Position numbers and translations under genes: made by a program. The notes beneath the pieces are model-generated. The model was not told where the DNA came from and did no database searches. It was given only the letters and a program-made list of their open reading frames with translations. Positions 5,253-5,894 of a DNA stretch of 5,894 bases are shown here, one piece after another (the stretch's first letter is position 1; every line of letters starts with the position of its first letter). Origin of the DNA: Planctomycetaceae bacterium (lineage in GTDB: Bacteria; Planctomycetota; Planctomycetia; Isosphaerales; Isosphaeraceae); the NCBI GenBank assembly GCA_019232645.1, contig JAFANO010000375.1, positions 1 to 5,894 of the forward strand, in the 5' to 3' direction.

Positions 5253-5894
5253 ATGAACCCATGGTCTCATGATCGCTTCACGCGGTCCCTGATCCCCCTG
5301 CTCTTCCTGGCGGCGATCCTGCCGGGCTGTGGCCGGCAGCCGGCGGGGGACGACCGGGTGACGGTCTACTCGGCGCTCGACCGCGAGTTCTCCGAGCCGT
5401 TGCTCCGGGACTTCGAGCGCCGGACCGGCATCCGGGTCCTGCCCAAGTTCGACGTCGAGAGCACCAAGACGGTCGGCCTGGCGAACCTGATCATCGAGGA
5501 GGCGGCGTCCCCCCGGTGCGACCTGTTCTGGAACAATGAGGTCCTCAATACGTTGCGGCTCAAGGAGAAGGGGCTGCTCGCCCGGTTCCGTCCCGGGGCC
5601 GCCGCCGCCATCCCGCCGGCGTTCAAGGCCAAGGACGGCACCTGGTACGGCTTCGCCGCCCGGGCCCGCATCCTGCTCGTCAACACCCAGCTCATCCCCG
5701 AGGCCGACCGCCCGACCGGCATCCTCGACCTCCTCGACCCGAAGTGGAACGGGAAGATCGGCCTGGCCAAGCCGCTGTTCGGCACGACGGCGACGCACGC
5801 CGTCTGCCTGTTCTCGGCCTGGGGGGACGCGAAGGCCCGCGACTTCTTCTCCAGGCTGAAGGCCAACGGCGTCCGGGTTTATTCGGGCAACAAG
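5253..5894 (+). CDS. ABC transporter substrate-binding lipoprotein, iron(III)-type, 3' end cut by window edge
   Basis: The first 214 residues are present and the frame is open at the window end. The N-terminus (MNPWSHDRFTRSLIPLLFLA) is a signal peptide ending in AAILPGC, a lipobox with the lipidated cysteine at residue 26. The mature protein should therefore be membrane-anchored outside the cytoplasmic membrane. The body follows the FbpA/FutA-like periplasmic binding fold: VTVYSALDREFSEPLLRDFE then RRTGIRV, the DLFWNNEVLNTLRLKEKGLL block, WYGFAARARILLVNT, and LLDPKWNGKIGLAKPLFGTT. These match ferric-iron (or related anion) binding proteins that feed an ABC permease and ATPase, probably encoded beyond 5894. 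The C-terminal region holding the iron-binding tyrosines in characterised members is not in the window, so the ligand is unproven. GAGGA at 5238-5242, 10 bases upstream, supports the start. Confidence 0.9.
   Translation, partial: MNPWSHDRFTRSLIPLLFLAAILPGCGRQPAGDDRVTVYSALDREFSEPLLRDFERRTGIRVLPKFDVESTKTVGLANLIIEEAASPRCDLFWNNEVLNTLRLKEKGLLARFRPGAAAAIPPAFKAKDGTWYGFAARARILLVNTQLIPEADRPTGILDLLDPKWNGKIGLAKPLFGTTATHAVCLFSAWGDAKARDFFSRLKANGVRVYSGNK

Noticed and set aside
5027..5254. A 75-codon minus-strand open frame in the divergent intergenic region
   Set aside because: It has no domain and no Shine-Dalgarno. It overlaps the hairpins and the start region of the glycosyltransferase gene.
5031..5798. 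Possible N-terminal extension of the glycosyltransferase frame upstream of 5030
   Set aside because: The frame stays open, but it runs antisense through the lipoprotein gene and shows no transporter- or transferase-like sequence. ATG 5030 precedes the first membrane segment sensibly.

Overview
The window reads as GC-rich chromosomal DNA (roughly two-thirds G+C by eye) with strong third-position GC in its genes. The gene set fits a planctomycete, most plausibly of the Isosphaeraceae type: a SWIM-type zinc-finger protein, a KTSC protein, a PhnB-like VOC protein, a GT39-type membrane glycosyltransferase and a HigA-like antitoxin remnant. This placement is inferred from overall resemblance; no rRNA or other marker is present.

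Layout. Positions 1-461 (minus) hold the first two-thirds of a UPF0173-type metallo-beta-lactamase-fold hydrolase. It is divergent from a complete VOC/glyoxalase-like gene at 676-1119 (plus), which has a readable sigma70-like promoter (597-625) and a strong Shine-Dalgarno. A 304-base non-coding stretch follows (1120-1423). It holds a roughly 92-bp imperfect inverted repeat, a 16-bp perfect palindrome, a solitary CRISPR-repeat-like segment and a hairpin. A probable three-gene minus-strand operon comes next, driven by a good promoter at 2654-2682: a 79-aa unknown protein (2372-2611), a 187-aa SWIM zinc-finger protein (1735-2298) and a KTSC-domain protein (1424-1699).

Upstream of that operon is a debris zone (about 2700-3113). 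It contains a 20-bp perfect hairpin of REP-like character and the C-terminal remnant of a HigA/XRE antitoxin with no partner toxin. The largest gene, 3114-5030 (minus), encodes a 638-aa polytopic membrane protein of the GT39/ArnT kind. It diverges from a lipoprotein substrate-binding protein of an iron(III)-type ABC importer (5253 to the window end). The 222-bp region between them carries strong hairpins in the presumed leader of the transporter gene.

No complete new defence or mobile system is evident. The items most worth following up are the SWIM/KTSC/unknown operon, the structured non-coding block at 1151-1395, and the palindrome-plus-antitoxin-remnant zone.
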